Assembly (NCBI GenBank): GCA_035525225.1
Contig: DATLFA010000052.1
Coordinates: 1-64,000, forward strand
From: DATLFA01 sp035525225
Lineage (GTDB): Bacteria; Actinomycetota; Acidimicrobiia; Acidimicrobiales; WLNW01
Direction: 5' to 3'
DNA length: 64,000 nt
Below, piece by piece: positions 16,744 through 28,246 of this stretch. The notes under the pieces were generated by a model. That model did not search any database. It was not told the DNA's origin and saw nothing but the letters and a program-made list of their open reading frames with translations. The position numbers and the translations under genes were made by a program. The stretch's first letter is position 1; every line of letters begins with the position of its first letter.

Positions 16744-18334
16744 CCGCCTCTCGGTCCCACGCGTGCTCGGTGACGCCACGCGCTCGCAGTTCGTTCTTGC
16801 GTACACGCATCGAGGTCTCGTTGCGGGGAAAGTCGTCGAACACCTCGACGTAGCGCGGCAACATGAACTTCGGCAATCGAGGTTCGAGGAAGCGCATCAG
16901 TGCGGCAGGGTCGAACGCGTCGCGGTCGTGCACGATCAGGGCGATCATGACGTCGTCATCGCCATGCGGTGTGCGCATGCCTATCGCGGCACATTCGACG
17001 ATGTCGGGATATTCGCCGACGAGATTCTCTATCTCGAAGCTCGAGATGTTCTCGCCGCGCCGACGGATGCTGTCGCGCAGGCGATCGACGAAGTAATACC
17101 ACCCGTCATCGTCGCAGCGCATCGCGTCACCGGTGTGGAACCATCCGTTGCGCCACGCCTCGACGGTCTGTTCGGGCGATTTGTAGTAGCCGACGTTGAG
17201 CGCCCACGGTTCGGCACAACGCACGGCCATCTCACCTACGACACCGGTCTCGACCGGCTCGTCGTTGTCGTCGACGATGCGCACCTCGTGCCACGGATAG
17301 TCGAGCCGCGGGCGCCCACAGGTCGACCACGGTCCGTGATCCCATCCTGTCGCGACGGGACAACCCACCTCGGTCTGCCCGTATGACGTGCAGGCCCGAA
17401 CACCGAAGCGCCGCTCGAAATCGACCATCTCGGGGATCATCGGCCCGACGACGACAGCGCGCAGCGGATTGTCGGCATCGTCTTCGCGGGGCGGTGCCGA
17501 GTACAACAGCGAGGTGAGCGGACCGACGAGACCGGCGACGGTGGTGTCGGTCGCGCGCACATCGTCCCAAAAAGTGGCGGCGCTGAACCGTTCGCGAAAC
17601 ACGAGACGCGCGCCTCGCGTCATCGCGTAGTTGAAACCCGATCGCCCTGAATTGTGGAACAACGGGAACGGCAAGAACAGTCCATCACCGGGCGAGAGCG
17701 CGTCGTCGGGCACGAACGACCAGAACTGGTAGACGAGTGCCCACGGCACGATGACCGCCTTCGACGGGCCCGTGGTACCCGACGTGAACAACAACGCGGC
17801 GATGTCTCGGTACTCGGGCCCGGCCAGGTCGGTCGCGGGAGATACACCGTCGAGAAACTCGCGGTGGCCGACGACGCGGCGCGCGCCGATCGATGGCTCG
17901 TCGCCATCGACGCCGCCGTCGACGCCGTGGTTGACGACGATCACCGTGCGAACTTCCGGTAATGAGCCGGCGATCTCGACGAAGCGTGCGAGATACTCTT
18001 CGGCGATGACGAGCATGGTCACGTCTGCATGGTCCAAGACGAAGTGCAGCAATTGGCCGCGGTAGGCAGCGTTGATCGGTACGTCGATGGCGCCGATCCA
18101 ACCTAGTCCCAGCATCGCGAGCTGCGATTCGAATCCGATCGGCAGCATTGTTGCGACGTGCGTACCCCGCTCGATCCCGAGCCGCGCGAACGCGGCGGCC
18201 CACCGCAGTGCCGAATCGTGCAGGGCCGCGTAGGTGAGAGAGCGACCATCGACGTGTTGTGCGGCAATCGCCGACGGCGAGGCTTGCGCCCACTGCGCGA
18301 CGGCGTGGGGAGCCAAGAAGCGGCGGTCGAGCAC
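16724..18334 (-). CDS. AMP-dependent acyl-CoA synthetase
   Basis: A 537-residue member of the ANL superfamily that activates a carboxylic acid to its CoA thioester through an acyl-adenylate. The AMP-binding P-loop is LLFTSGTTGPSK (181-192). ASYGQTE (as TSYGQTE) is the A5 motif, GWFHTGD the A7 motif and RRRGENIS the A8 hinge. The A10 lysine is in MRVRKNEL near the C-terminus. The start is chosen at the GTG at 18334 because GAGGGG precedes it by eight bases and the protein then begins at the family's usual point; an upstream in-frame ATG at 18379 is possible. It is divergent from the amidohydrolase gene at 18424. The substrate may be an aromatic or medium-chain acid. Confidence 0.88.
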   Translation of the reverse strand: MLDRRFLAPHAVAQWAQASPSAIAAQHVDGRSLTYAALHDSALRWAAAFARLGIERGTHVATMLPIGFESQLAMLGLGWIGAIDVPINAAYRGQLLHFVLDHADVTMLVIAEEYLARFVEIAGSLPEVRTVIVVNHGVDGGVDGDEPSIGARRVVGHREFLDGVSPATDLAGPEYRDIAALLFTSGTTGPSKAVIVPWALVYQFWSFVPDDALSPGDGLFLPFPLFHNSGRSGFNYAMTRGARLVFRERFSAATFWDDVRATDTTVAGLVGPLTSLLYSAPPREDDADNPLRAVVVGPMIPEMVDFERRFGVRACTSYGQTEVGCPVATGWDHGPWSTCGRPRLDYPWHEVRIVDDNDEPVETGVVGEMAVRCAEPWALNVGYYKSPEQTVEAWRNGWFHTGDAMRCDDDGWYYFVDRLRDSIRRRGENISSFEIENLVGEYPDIVECAAIGMRTPHGDDDVMIALIVHDRDAFDPAALMRFLEPRLPKFMLPRYVEVFDDFPRNETSMRVRKNELRARGVTEHAWDREAVTGESR

Positions 18335-18423
18335 GAAGTATCCCCTCACCTCAGGGTCGCGGCAGTGACCCGGTAGCATGCCGTCAGCGTCTCTGCGCCG
18401 CAAAATTGTGTATCGAGGGAGCC

Positions 18424-18477
18424 ATGCCCAGCCAAGGAACCATGCCCAACCAACAAACCATGCCCAGTCGAGGAACC
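18424..18477 (+). repeat. three tandem 18-bp repeats at the start of an amidohydrolase
   Basis: Three consecutive 18-base units (18424-18441, 18442-18459, 18460-18477) each begin with ATGCCCA and encode MPSQGT, MPNQQT and MPSRGT. Every unit supplies an in-frame ATG, so any of the three could initiate translation; only the first has GAGGGAG directly before it. The units differ by 3-5 bases, so the duplication is not recent. Family members normally start close to the VIDVDTH block, so the repeat is an added N-terminal tail. Confidence 0.85.
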
Positions 18478-19641
18478 AAGCCGGATCTGTTCGACAGCGT
18501 GAAGGTCATCGATGTCGACACGCACATCACCGAGCCGCCGAACGTCTTCCTCGACCGTGTTCCGCAGCGCTTCCGTGACCATGTACCTCACGTCGAACGC
18601 GTCGGCGGAGAAGACATCTGGGTGTCCAACGGTGAGCGCATCGGCAAGCCGGGCTCGACATCGATGGCGGGCTTCAACGGCGTCGTCCCGGCCGCACCGG
18701 CGACCTACGACGAGATTCCGACGGCGATGTACGACTCGACCGAGCGCCTGCGATTCATGGATGGCGAAGGCATCTATGCCGAGGTGCTCTATCCGAACGT
18801 AGGGGGGTTCGGGTCCGCGACGTACTTGCGCCTCGGCGGCGCCGAGCTCGCGACCGAATGCGTGCGCGCGTACAACGACTTCATGGTCGACTGGTGCAGC
18901 GCCGACCCAAACCGACTCATCCCGGTGATGACGTTGCCGTTCTGGGATGTCGACGCGGCCGTGGCCGAGATCGAACGCGGTGTCGCACTGGGCTACCGCT
19001 CGGTGAACTTCTGCAATCAACCGGACCATCACGGCCAGCCGGCGTTGTCCGATCCGCACTGGAATCCCATCTGGGCAACGGCACAAGAAGCCAACGTGCC
19101 CGTCAGCTTCCACATCGGTGGTGGCGACATCGGCCGCAGCCTGATGACCCCGGGTCCGATGGGCTTCCAAGCCAACTTCGCCCGGGTGTCGTCGATGCTG
19201 TTCATGGACAACATGCGTTGCATCGCCGATCTCATCTTCGGCGGCATCTGCCATCGCTACCCGACGCTGCGGTTCGTATCGGTCGAATCAGGCGTCGGCT
19301 GGCTCCCCGGCGCACTCGAAGCCTTCGACTGGCAGTGGCGCAACGGCGGTATCGATGTCGAACACCCGGAGTACGACTTGTTGCCTTCGGAGTACTTCCG
19401 CCGCCAGATCTACGGCTGCTTCTGGTTCGAGGAGGCGAGCGCGTTGTTCGCCATCGAGCAGTTGCCCGACAACATCTTGTACGAGACCGACTACCCGCAC
19501 CCCACGTGCCAACATCCGGGGCCCCTCACGCCGGCGCAACGGCCGCGGGTCTACGCGCAGCGCACGCTGGGTCGCCTCGACGATGTCACCTCCCGCAAAG
19601 TTCTGCACGACAACGCGGCAAAGCTCTACGCCATCGACTGA
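18424..19641 (+). CDS. amidohydrolase family 2 (COG2159) protein
   Basis: A 405-residue TIM-barrel metal hydrolase or decarboxylase. Family marks are VIDVDTHITEPP (first metal motif, D-x-D-x-H variant) near residue 30, VSFHIGGGD in the middle, and YETDYPHPTC near the C-terminus with the catalytic aspartate of the ETDYPH motif. Such proteins decarboxylate or hydrolyse aromatic or cyclic acids and often sit beside acyl-CoA genes, as here. The ATG at 18424 has a GAGGGAG site three bases before it; the tail begins with three MPxxxT repeats. It is convergent with the binding-protein gene, separated by a perfect hairpin terminator. Confidence 0.86.
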   Translation: MPSQGTMPNQQTMPSRGTKPDLFDSVKVIDVDTHITEPPNVFLDRVPQRFRDHVPHVERVGGEDIWVSNGERIGKPGSTSMAGFNGVVPAAPATYDEIPTAMYDSTERLRFMDGEGIYAEVLYPNVGGFGSATYLRLGGAELATECVRAYNDFMVDWCSADPNRLIPVMTLPFWDVDAAVAEIERGVALGYRSVNFCNQPDHHGQPALSDPHWNPIWATAQEANVPVSFHIGGGDIGRSLMTPGPMGFQANFARVSSMLFMDNMRCIADLIFGGICHRYPTLRFVSVESGVGWLPGALEAFDWQWRNGGIDVEHPEYDLLPSEYFRRQIYGCFWFEEASALFAIEQLPDNILYETDYPHPTCQHPGPLTPAQRPRVYAQRTLGRLDDVTSRKVLHDNAAKLYAID

Positions 19642-19673
19642 CCGTCCGCCCAAAACAGAGATCCCAAAACGTT

Positions 19674-19704
19674 GATGGGGGCCCACCGGTGGTGGGCCCC
19701 CATC
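19674..19704. terminator. bidirectional hairpin terminator
   Basis: A perfect 14-base stem (arm GATGGGGGCCCACC, loop GGT) stands between the convergent amidohydrolase (stop 19641) and binding-protein (stop 19723) genes. There is no long T tract on either side, so it is of the G/C-rich, L-shaped type common in actinobacteria. It can serve both strands. Confidence 0.8.
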
Positions 19705-19722
19705 GCGTGAGCGAAGTCGCGA

Positions 19723-21318
19723 CTAGCTCAACTTGAGTGCGGTCGGGCCCGCGGTCTGCGTGACACAAGAGTTGCTCTTGTTGGTCGTGCCGCCGGGGCA
19801 CGGGTAGTTGTACTTGAGCTGGAACACCCCGTCGGGAGCGCCTGCCTTGCCCGGCTTGAAGGAGCCCGGCGACATGTAGGTGAGGTCGATCGGGCCAAGG
19901 TTCTGCATGGCCTTGGTGATGTCCTCCGTTGTCGGGTTGACACCCGCGCGGTAGATCGCACGCAGCGTGGCCCGGAAGATCGCGCACACCGAGCCCACCA
20001 TGCCGTACGGCGAGACCTCGAAGTCGTCCTTGAACTTGAACGTCTTGCCCGCCGTCTCGAACTTCGTCCCGGCGTTGTCCGGCAGCGTGGAGTACTGCTG
20101 GTAGGTCTCGTTGCACATCTTCATGAACGGCGTCGGGTCGTCGGTGAGCCGGTAGTTGCCCGTCGGCGCCGGGTCGAAGAAGATCGCACCGTTGTAGAGG
20201 GCCCCGGCCTCGGCGCCGCCCAGCTCCGAAACCTTGCCCGAGACCAGATCGCCGGCCTGGCTGTTGAAGTTCGAGTTGATGAACTGCACCTGGCCCGGCT
20301 TGACGCCTTGGGTCACCATCTCCTTGACGAACCCCGGCAGGGAGACGATGTTGAGGTTCGGGTAAAGGAAGTCGACGTTGGCCGCGATCAGCTTGGACAC
20401 TGCTTCTTTCGCGCCGTCGGAACAGTTGGTCGTGCCCTTGCAACCGAGCGTCGAGTACGACGCCACCTTGATGCCGGCCGCCTCGAGCGGTTCGACGAAG
20501 TTCTTCCTGGTGGCCTCGTTCTGCCCCGGCGTGTCGGCGTCGACGACGCCGACGACCTTGCCCTCCGCGATCTTCGTGCGGATGACCTCGCTGACCAGCA
20601 ATTTGTTGAAATCGTCGAGCACCAGGTTCGTGCCGAACATGCGCCCACCCGAGCGGTCCAGGAACTCTTGCGAACCGTTCGTCGTGCTGATGTAGATGGC
20701 CTTGTGGTCCTCCACGATGCAGAGGATGCCGGTACCCTGGAAGCCCGACGTGTTCATCACGACGGGCGCCTTCTTGTCTTCGGTCGCCGTGACGCACGCC
20801 TCGTTACGCGCCTGGTCGACAGGTTTCGCGGCGCTGCCCAGCGCGGTGACGTCGATGTTCTGCAGGTCGATCATTCGGCCGTTGACACCACCGCATTGCT
20901 CGTTGACGACCTTGGCGAACGTGCTGAACATGTCAGACGTATTGCCCACGTAGACATCGAAACCGAATGCGGCGAGCTCTTCGAGCTTGGTGCGGATGTG
21001 CGCGAGCGTGATGGTCGTTGCCGTGATGCCCGGTTCGGTCTGCCGGAGTGCCTCTGTGGGTGCTTCCTTCGTGCAGAACTCGGTCTCGCTCGAGAACGGA
21101 TCGCCGCCGCGGTCGAATGTCTTTTGGAACTCGGCGTAGAGCCCACCGCGCGGGTCGGTGTAGATCTTGGCCGGCTTCACCGTGGTTGTCGGGCCGGGCG
21201 TCGCGGTGGTCGTCGTTGCCGTGTCGGCGGCATCGCCGCTGTCGTCGTCGCCGCAGGCCGCGGCGACGAGCGCCAGCGTGACCGCGGCGACCAGAAGTCG
21301 GTTGAATCGTCGTCTCAC
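19723..21318 (-). CDS. ABC transporter substrate-binding lipoprotein (Liv-type)
   Basis: A 531-residue periplasmic-binding protein of the leucine/amide type (Peripla_BP_6). The signal peptide ends in the lipobox AAAC with C22, followed by acidic residues and a TTTT-rich linker. The mature protein has the two-lobe pattern of the family, with LGCKGTTNCSDG and VGVVDADTPGQNEA in the inter-lobe region. The start is the GTG at 21318, with GGGGG six bases upstream; a very long open frame continuing upstream on this strand is an antisense shadow of the transporter genes. It is divergently transcribed from the MFS-LivF and LivHMG fusion genes, and the 189-base gap between them must hold both promoters. 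It is probably the receptor for that importer. Confidence 0.9.
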   Translation of the reverse strand: MRRRFNRLLVAAVTLALVAAACGDDDSGDAADTATTTTATPGPTTTVKPAKIYTDPRGGLYAEFQKTFDRGGDPFSSETEFCTKEAPTEALRQTEPGITATTITLAHIRTKLEELAAFGFDVYVGNTSDMFSTFAKVVNEQCGGVNGRMIDLQNIDVTALGSAAKPVDQARNEACVTATEDKKAPVVMNTSGFQGTGILCIVEDHKAIYISTTNGSQEFLDRSGGRMFGTNLVLDDFNKLLVSEVIRTKIAEGKVVGVVDADTPGQNEATRKNFVEPLEAAGIKVASYSTLGCKGTTNCSDGAKEAVSKLIAANVDFLYPNLNIVSLPGFVKEMVTQGVKPGQVQFINSNFNSQAGDLVSGKVSELGGAEAGALYNGAIFFDPAPTGNYRLTDDPTPFMKMCNETYQQYSTLPDNAGTKFETAGKTFKFKDDFEVSPYGMVGSVCAIFRATLRAIYRAGVNPTTEDITKAMQNLGPIDLTYMSPGSFKPGKAGAPDGVFQLKYNYPCPGGTTNKSNSCVTQTAGPTALKLS

Positions 21319-21507
21319 AGAAACCCCCAGGTTTGGTTGTCGGCCACCATAGCAGTGACCCCGGTCACCGACACGGCAAGAAGTGTCGAGCCGGGGGATT
21401 GCCACCAAGTCGCAACGATGCAGGCCCGTTGCCCCCGGCCCGGACCCATGTGGCGCCGGGCACATTCTCGCGGCCACAATGGTTCCCTCGTGCGAGGGGG
21501 TACCTAC

Positions 21508-23757
21508 ATGGCCGACGACACCCGCGGCAGCGCTTCGTCCGCGCCCGCGCCCGTAGAGGAGGAAGAGGACGCCGCATCCCTTGCGTCGGCGGTTCTGGAC
21601 GAGGAGGCCAAACGCGAAGCCGAACAGATCGCTCGTTCGACCAAGCAAGTCCTGCCCGACGATCTGCTGCCCGGCGTCGGCGCCGATCAGATGTCGTTCC
21701 GGGACGGTGTCAAAGCCGGGGGCGTCGGCGTGGTGACACTCATCCCGCTGATCGCTCTCGTCGGAGAGTTCGACCGGGTGGCCATCGCCGTACTTGCGCC
21801 CGACATCCAAAACACACTCAACGTCTCGGACACCGTGCTGATCGGCATCGCCAGCTTCGGCGGCATCGCGCTCGTGCTGGGCGCGATCCCGCTCGCATGG
21901 CTCGCCGATCGGTTGAAGCGAGTGCGCATCGTTGGTTTCGCGACGATCTTCTGGGGTCTTGGTGTCTTCTTCCAAGGCCTCGCGGTCAATCCCTTCCAAA
22001 TGTTCTGCGCCCGAGCGTTCACGGGTCTCGGGCAATCGAGTCACCTGCCGGTGCACAGCGCGTTGCTCGCGGACGCGTATCCAGTGCAAGCGCGCGGGCG
22101 CGTCTTCGCGGTCGACGGTATGGCGCGCCCTCTCGGTCTGCTCGCGGGCCCGTTCCTCGCCGGCTTCATCGCGGATACGGCCGGCGGCGACGAAGGTTGG
22201 CGATGGGCTTTCTACATCTTTGCGATCCCGCCCATACTTCTCGGGCTGATCACCTTCTTCTTGAAGGAACCCGCTCGCGGTCACAACGAGCAGTTGATGG
22301 TTCTCGGTACCGAACTCGAACCAGCGAATACCGGCAAAGAACTGCCCGTCTCGATCTCGTCTGCCTTTGCCCGGCTGAAGAAGATCCGCACCTTCTATTA
22401 CATCTGCGTGGGCATCGGCACACTCGGGTTCGCGCTCGTCGCCGCGCCGATCCAGATCTCGAAACTGCTCGAGGAGAGTTACGGCAAAGAGGCATTCGAC
22501 AGGGGTTGGATCATCTCGCTGACGTGGCTCGCATCGCTCGTGTCGATACCGATTTCGGGCGCCTTCATGGACAAGCTGTTTCGCAAGGATCCGCAAAAGA
22601 TGGTGCGCGCCGCCGGCGGCTTCATCCTCGCCTACGGCGTGGTGATGGCGATCTCGCTGCGCTTCACCTCGCTCTGGCCGCTCATCATCGGCATCAGCCT
22701 GGCCAACGCCTGCACTTCGGCCGCATTCGTCTCGATCGGCCCGACCGTCGGCGCCGTGGCTCCGTATCGAATGCGGGCGCAAGCCTTCGCGATCGTGCCC
22801 CTGTTCATCTTCTTGATGGGCGGATTCTTCGGCGGCCTCATCGCTGGTGCATTGTCGGACTCGTTCGGCGAGCGCACCTCGCTCACCGTCGTCATACCTC
22901 CCGCGGCGCTCGCCGGTGGCTTGCTCATCATGTACGGATCGCGGTTCATGAAGCGCGACATCTCGCTGGCCGTGGAAGAGTTGATCGAAGAACAAGACGA
23001 GATGAAGCGCATGAGCGCAGATCCTGAGCACATCCCCGCGTTGCAGTTGCGCAACCTCGACTACAGCTACGGTCCGGTACAGGTGCTCTTCGATGTCGGC
23101 TTCGAGGTCGAGAAGGGCGAGGTGCTCGCCCTGCTCGGCAACAACGGCGCCGGTAAATCGACGGTGCTGCGGGCGATAAGCGGGCTCGGCATCCCCGATC
23201 GTGGTGTCATCCGACTGCACGGCCGCACACTGACCTACGTCGACGCCGAGGTGCGCTTCGGCCAGGGCATCGTGCAGTTGCGCGGCGGGTCGGGCATCTT
23301 CCCCGAGTTGACGATCGACGACAATCTGAGATCGGCGATGCTCGCGACCAAGGTGGATGACAAAGAGCTCGACGAGCGGTTGGCCGGCGTGATGACGTTG
23401 TTCCCGATGCTGGCCAATCGGCGTGGTGAGTTGGCTCGCTCGCTTTCCGGTGGACAGCAACAGATGCTGGCCCTCGCGATGGCGCTCATGCACAAGCCTG
23501 AAGTGCTTTTGATCGACGAGTTGTCGCTCGGGCTCGCCCCGGTTGTCGTACAAGAGTTGATCGGCGTCGTCGAGCGACTCAAGGGCGAAGGTCAGACGAT
23601 GGTGATCGTCGAGCAATCGCTCAACATCGCGTTGACCTTGGCCGACCGGGCCGTCTTCATGGAGAAAGGGCGCGTCCGCTTCGAAGGTCCCGCGCAGCAG
23701 TTGGCCGAACGAGGCGATCTCGTTCGTGCCGTGTTCCTCGGCGGCGAGGAGGGCTGA
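21508..23757 (+). CDS. MFS permease fused to a LivF-type ABC ATPase
   Basis: A 749-residue two-part protein. Residues about 65-495 are a 12-helix major-facilitator permease with the loop-2 signature (LAWLADRLKRVRIVG). Residues about 510-749 are a complete ABC ATPase of the LivF branch: Walker A GNNGAGKST (544-552), signature LSGGQQQ (about 646), Walker B VLLIDELSLGLAP (about 666-678). An acidic N-terminal tail of about 60 residues (EEEEDAASLASAV) precedes the first helix. The ATG at 21508 has GAGGGGG seven bases before it; the open frame continues upstream but only as shadow. The next gene begins three bases after the stop and supplies LivH, LivM and LivG. The MFS part may be a second permease energised by, or merely tethered to, the Liv complex; which is unknown. 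Confidence 0.92.
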   Translation: MADDTRGSASSAPAPVEEEEDAASLASAVLDEEAKREAEQIARSTKQVLPDDLLPGVGADQMSFRDGVKAGGVGVVTLIPLIALVGEFDRVAIAVLAPDIQNTLNVSDTVLIGIASFGGIALVLGAIPLAWLADRLKRVRIVGFATIFWGLGVFFQGLAVNPFQMFCARAFTGLGQSSHLPVHSALLADAYPVQARGRVFAVDGMARPLGLLAGPFLAGFIADTAGGDEGWRWAFYIFAIPPILLGLITFFLKEPARGHNEQLMVLGTELEPANTGKELPVSISSAFARLKKIRTFYYICVGIGTLGFALVAAPIQISKLLEESYGKEAFDRGWIISLTWLASLVSIPISGAFMDKLFRKDPQKMVRAAGGFILAYGVVMAISLRFTSLWPLIIGISLANACTSAAFVSIGPTVGAVAPYRMRAQAFAIVPLFIFLMGGFFGGLIAGALSDSFGERTSLTVVIPPAALAGGLLIMYGSRFMKRDISLAVEELIEEQDEMKRMSADPEHIPALQLRNLDYSYGPVQVLFDVGFEVEKGEVLALLGNNGAGKSTVLRAISGLGIPDRGVIRLHGRTLTYVDAEVRFGQGIVQLRGGSGIFPELTIDDNLRSAMLATKVDDKELDERLAGVMTLFPMLANRRGELARSLSGGQQQMLALAMALMHKPEVLLIDELSLGLAPVVVQELIGVVERLKGEGQTMVIVEQSLNIALTLADRAVFMEKGRVRFEGPAQQLAERGDLVRAVFLGGEEG

Positions 23758-23760
23758 GCG

Positions 23761-26622
<2,862 letters not shown>

Positions 26623-26709
26623 AATTCCAGCTTCCGGTGTTATTCGACGTGCCTCGACTCGCATCGAATGACACAAGAACCGGGGATGAGCAGCAGGGAG
26701 AGGAGCACG

Positions 26710-27951
26710 ATGACGCCGCAATGGGACACCATCGATCGCTACATGATCGTGTCGGCCGACGGCCATGCCGGCGCCGACCTACGCGACTACCGGCCGTACC
26801 TCGCGGCTCGCTGGCACGACGAATTCGACGCGTGGGCCGACTCGTACGTGAGCCCGTGGGGCGACCTCGTCCGACCCGACGCGGATCGCAATTGGAGCCA
26901 CGAACGGCGAAGCCGCGAACTCGACACCGAAGGAGTCGCGGCGGAGGTGTTGTTCCCCAACACGACGCCGCCGTTCTTTCCGGCCGGCAGCCTCTTGTTG
27001 CACCTGCCGGCCACGCGTGAGGACTACGACCGGCGCTGGGCGGGTTTGCAGGCCCACAACCGCTGGCTTGCCGACTTCTGCGCCGAATATCCGGGGCGGC
27101 GCGGTGGCATCTACCAGATCATGTTGAACGACGTCGACGACGCCATCGCCGAAGTCCGCTGGGCCAAAGAACAGCCGGGTCTCAACGGCGGCGTCCTGCT
27201 GCCGGGCGTCTCGCCCGATCATCCGACCGTGCCCGCGCTCTACGACGACTGCTACGAACCGCTCTGGCAAGTGTGCGCCGACCTCGAGGTGCCGCTCAAC
27301 CACCATTCGGGCGCGGGGCTGCCGCAGTACGGCATGAAACCGGCAGCGCGGGCCGTGCAACTCGTCGAGATACCGATCTTCTCGCACCGCGCGCTGTGGC
27401 ACCTGATCTTTGCCGGCGTGTTCGAGCGCCACCCGTCGCTGAAGTTGATCTTGACGGAGCAAGGCACCGGCTGGATCCCCAATGGATTGGCCAGTCTCGA
27501 CTGGTTCATGGGGCGCATGATGAAAGCCGGTTCGGCCGAGTCGATGTTCGGCGGCGAGGCGGCACAGAAGCTGTCGATGCTGCCGAGCGAGTATTTCGCC
27601 CGTAACTGTTACGTCGGGGCGAGCTTCATCCGTCCGATCGAGGCCGATCTTCGCCATCTCGTGGGCGTCGATCGCATCATGTGGGGGGCCGACTACCCGC
27701 ACAGCGAAGGCACCGCCCCCTACACGCGTGAAGCACTCCGAGCGAGTTTCGCGCATGCCGCCGTAGGCGAATGCCGGCTCATGTTCGGCAAGACCGCCGC
27801 AGATGTCTATGGCTTCGACGTCACACAACTCGCGGGCATCGCCGCAGAGATCGGGCCCACGATCGACGAGATCCACCGACCGCTGTACGAGTTCCCGACC
27901 GACACCCACTGCGGCGCCTTCGACCTCGACGCCATCGTGCGATCGTGGTGA
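26710..27951 (+). CDS. amidohydrolase family 2 (COG2159) protein
   Basis: A 413-residue TIM-barrel amidohydrolase. The first metal motif is VSADGHAGADL (here D-x-H with A between), VPLNHHSGAG in mid-barrel, and MWGADYPHSEGT near the C-terminus with the catalytic aspartate. The start is the ATG at 26710, with AGGAG four bases before it; an ATG 42 bases earlier is less well placed. It follows the transporter by 87 bases, so it may share its transcript and act on the imported compound. Its closest relatives in this window are the proteins at 18424 and 30662. Confidence 0.86.
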   Translation: MTPQWDTIDRYMIVSADGHAGADLRDYRPYLAARWHDEFDAWADSYVSPWGDLVRPDADRNWSHERRSRELDTEGVAAEVLFPNTTPPFFPAGSLLLHLPATREDYDRRWAGLQAHNRWLADFCAEYPGRRGGIYQIMLNDVDDAIAEVRWAKEQPGLNGGVLLPGVSPDHPTVPALYDDCYEPLWQVCADLEVPLNHHSGAGLPQYGMKPAARAVQLVEIPIFSHRALWHLIFAGVFERHPSLKLILTEQGTGWIPNGLASLDWFMGRMMKAGSAESMFGGEAAQKLSMLPSEYFARNCYVGASFIRPIEADLRHLVGVDRIMWGADYPHSEGTAPYTREALRASFAHAAVGECRLMFGKTAADVYGFDVTQLAGIAAEIGPTIDEIHRPLYEFPTDTHCGAFDLDAIVRSW

Positions 27952-28184
27952 GTGGCGCGCGCGAGCCGCGGTGGTGCGGGTGTGGTCGGGCCCGTTCCCC
28001 CCGAAACAGGCCGACCACATTGGCAGCAAGTAGTCGCTGCCGGTTCCCCCGTCGCGAGTACGGTTTCACTGTGGCATAGATAGTTGTACCGCGCAAACAT
28101 CGGCGGCCAAAACCAAAAAACGTGACTGCGGGCTCGTTCGGGCCGGGGGGTCGATCCCGCGCCGAGAGTGCTCGCTGGTACCCT

Positions 28185-28214
28185 CGAAGAGCACCCGCAG
28201 TGGCGGGTGCTTCG
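28185..28214 (+). terminator. hairpin, terminator-like, upstream of the beta-helix gene
   Basis: GCACCCGC-AGTG-GCGGGTGC forms an 8-base perfect stem (28191-28198 with 28203-28210), extended by CGAA/TTCG with a two-base bulge. It lies 233 bases after the amidohydrolase stop and 32 bases before the beta-helix start. It could end the upstream transcript or act in the 5' leader of the next gene. The rest of 27952-28246 holds no gene; an A-rich patch near 28110-28120 is the only other notable feature. Confidence 0.55.
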
Positions 28215-28246
28215 TTCGGACAACCACCCCCGAGGAGATCGCGTCA

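Noticed and set aside
20308..21507. Upstream extension of the MFS-LivF frame
   Set aside because: It runs antisense across the binding-protein gene and has no family likeness. The ATG at 21508 has a proper ribosome-binding site and the family's normal start.
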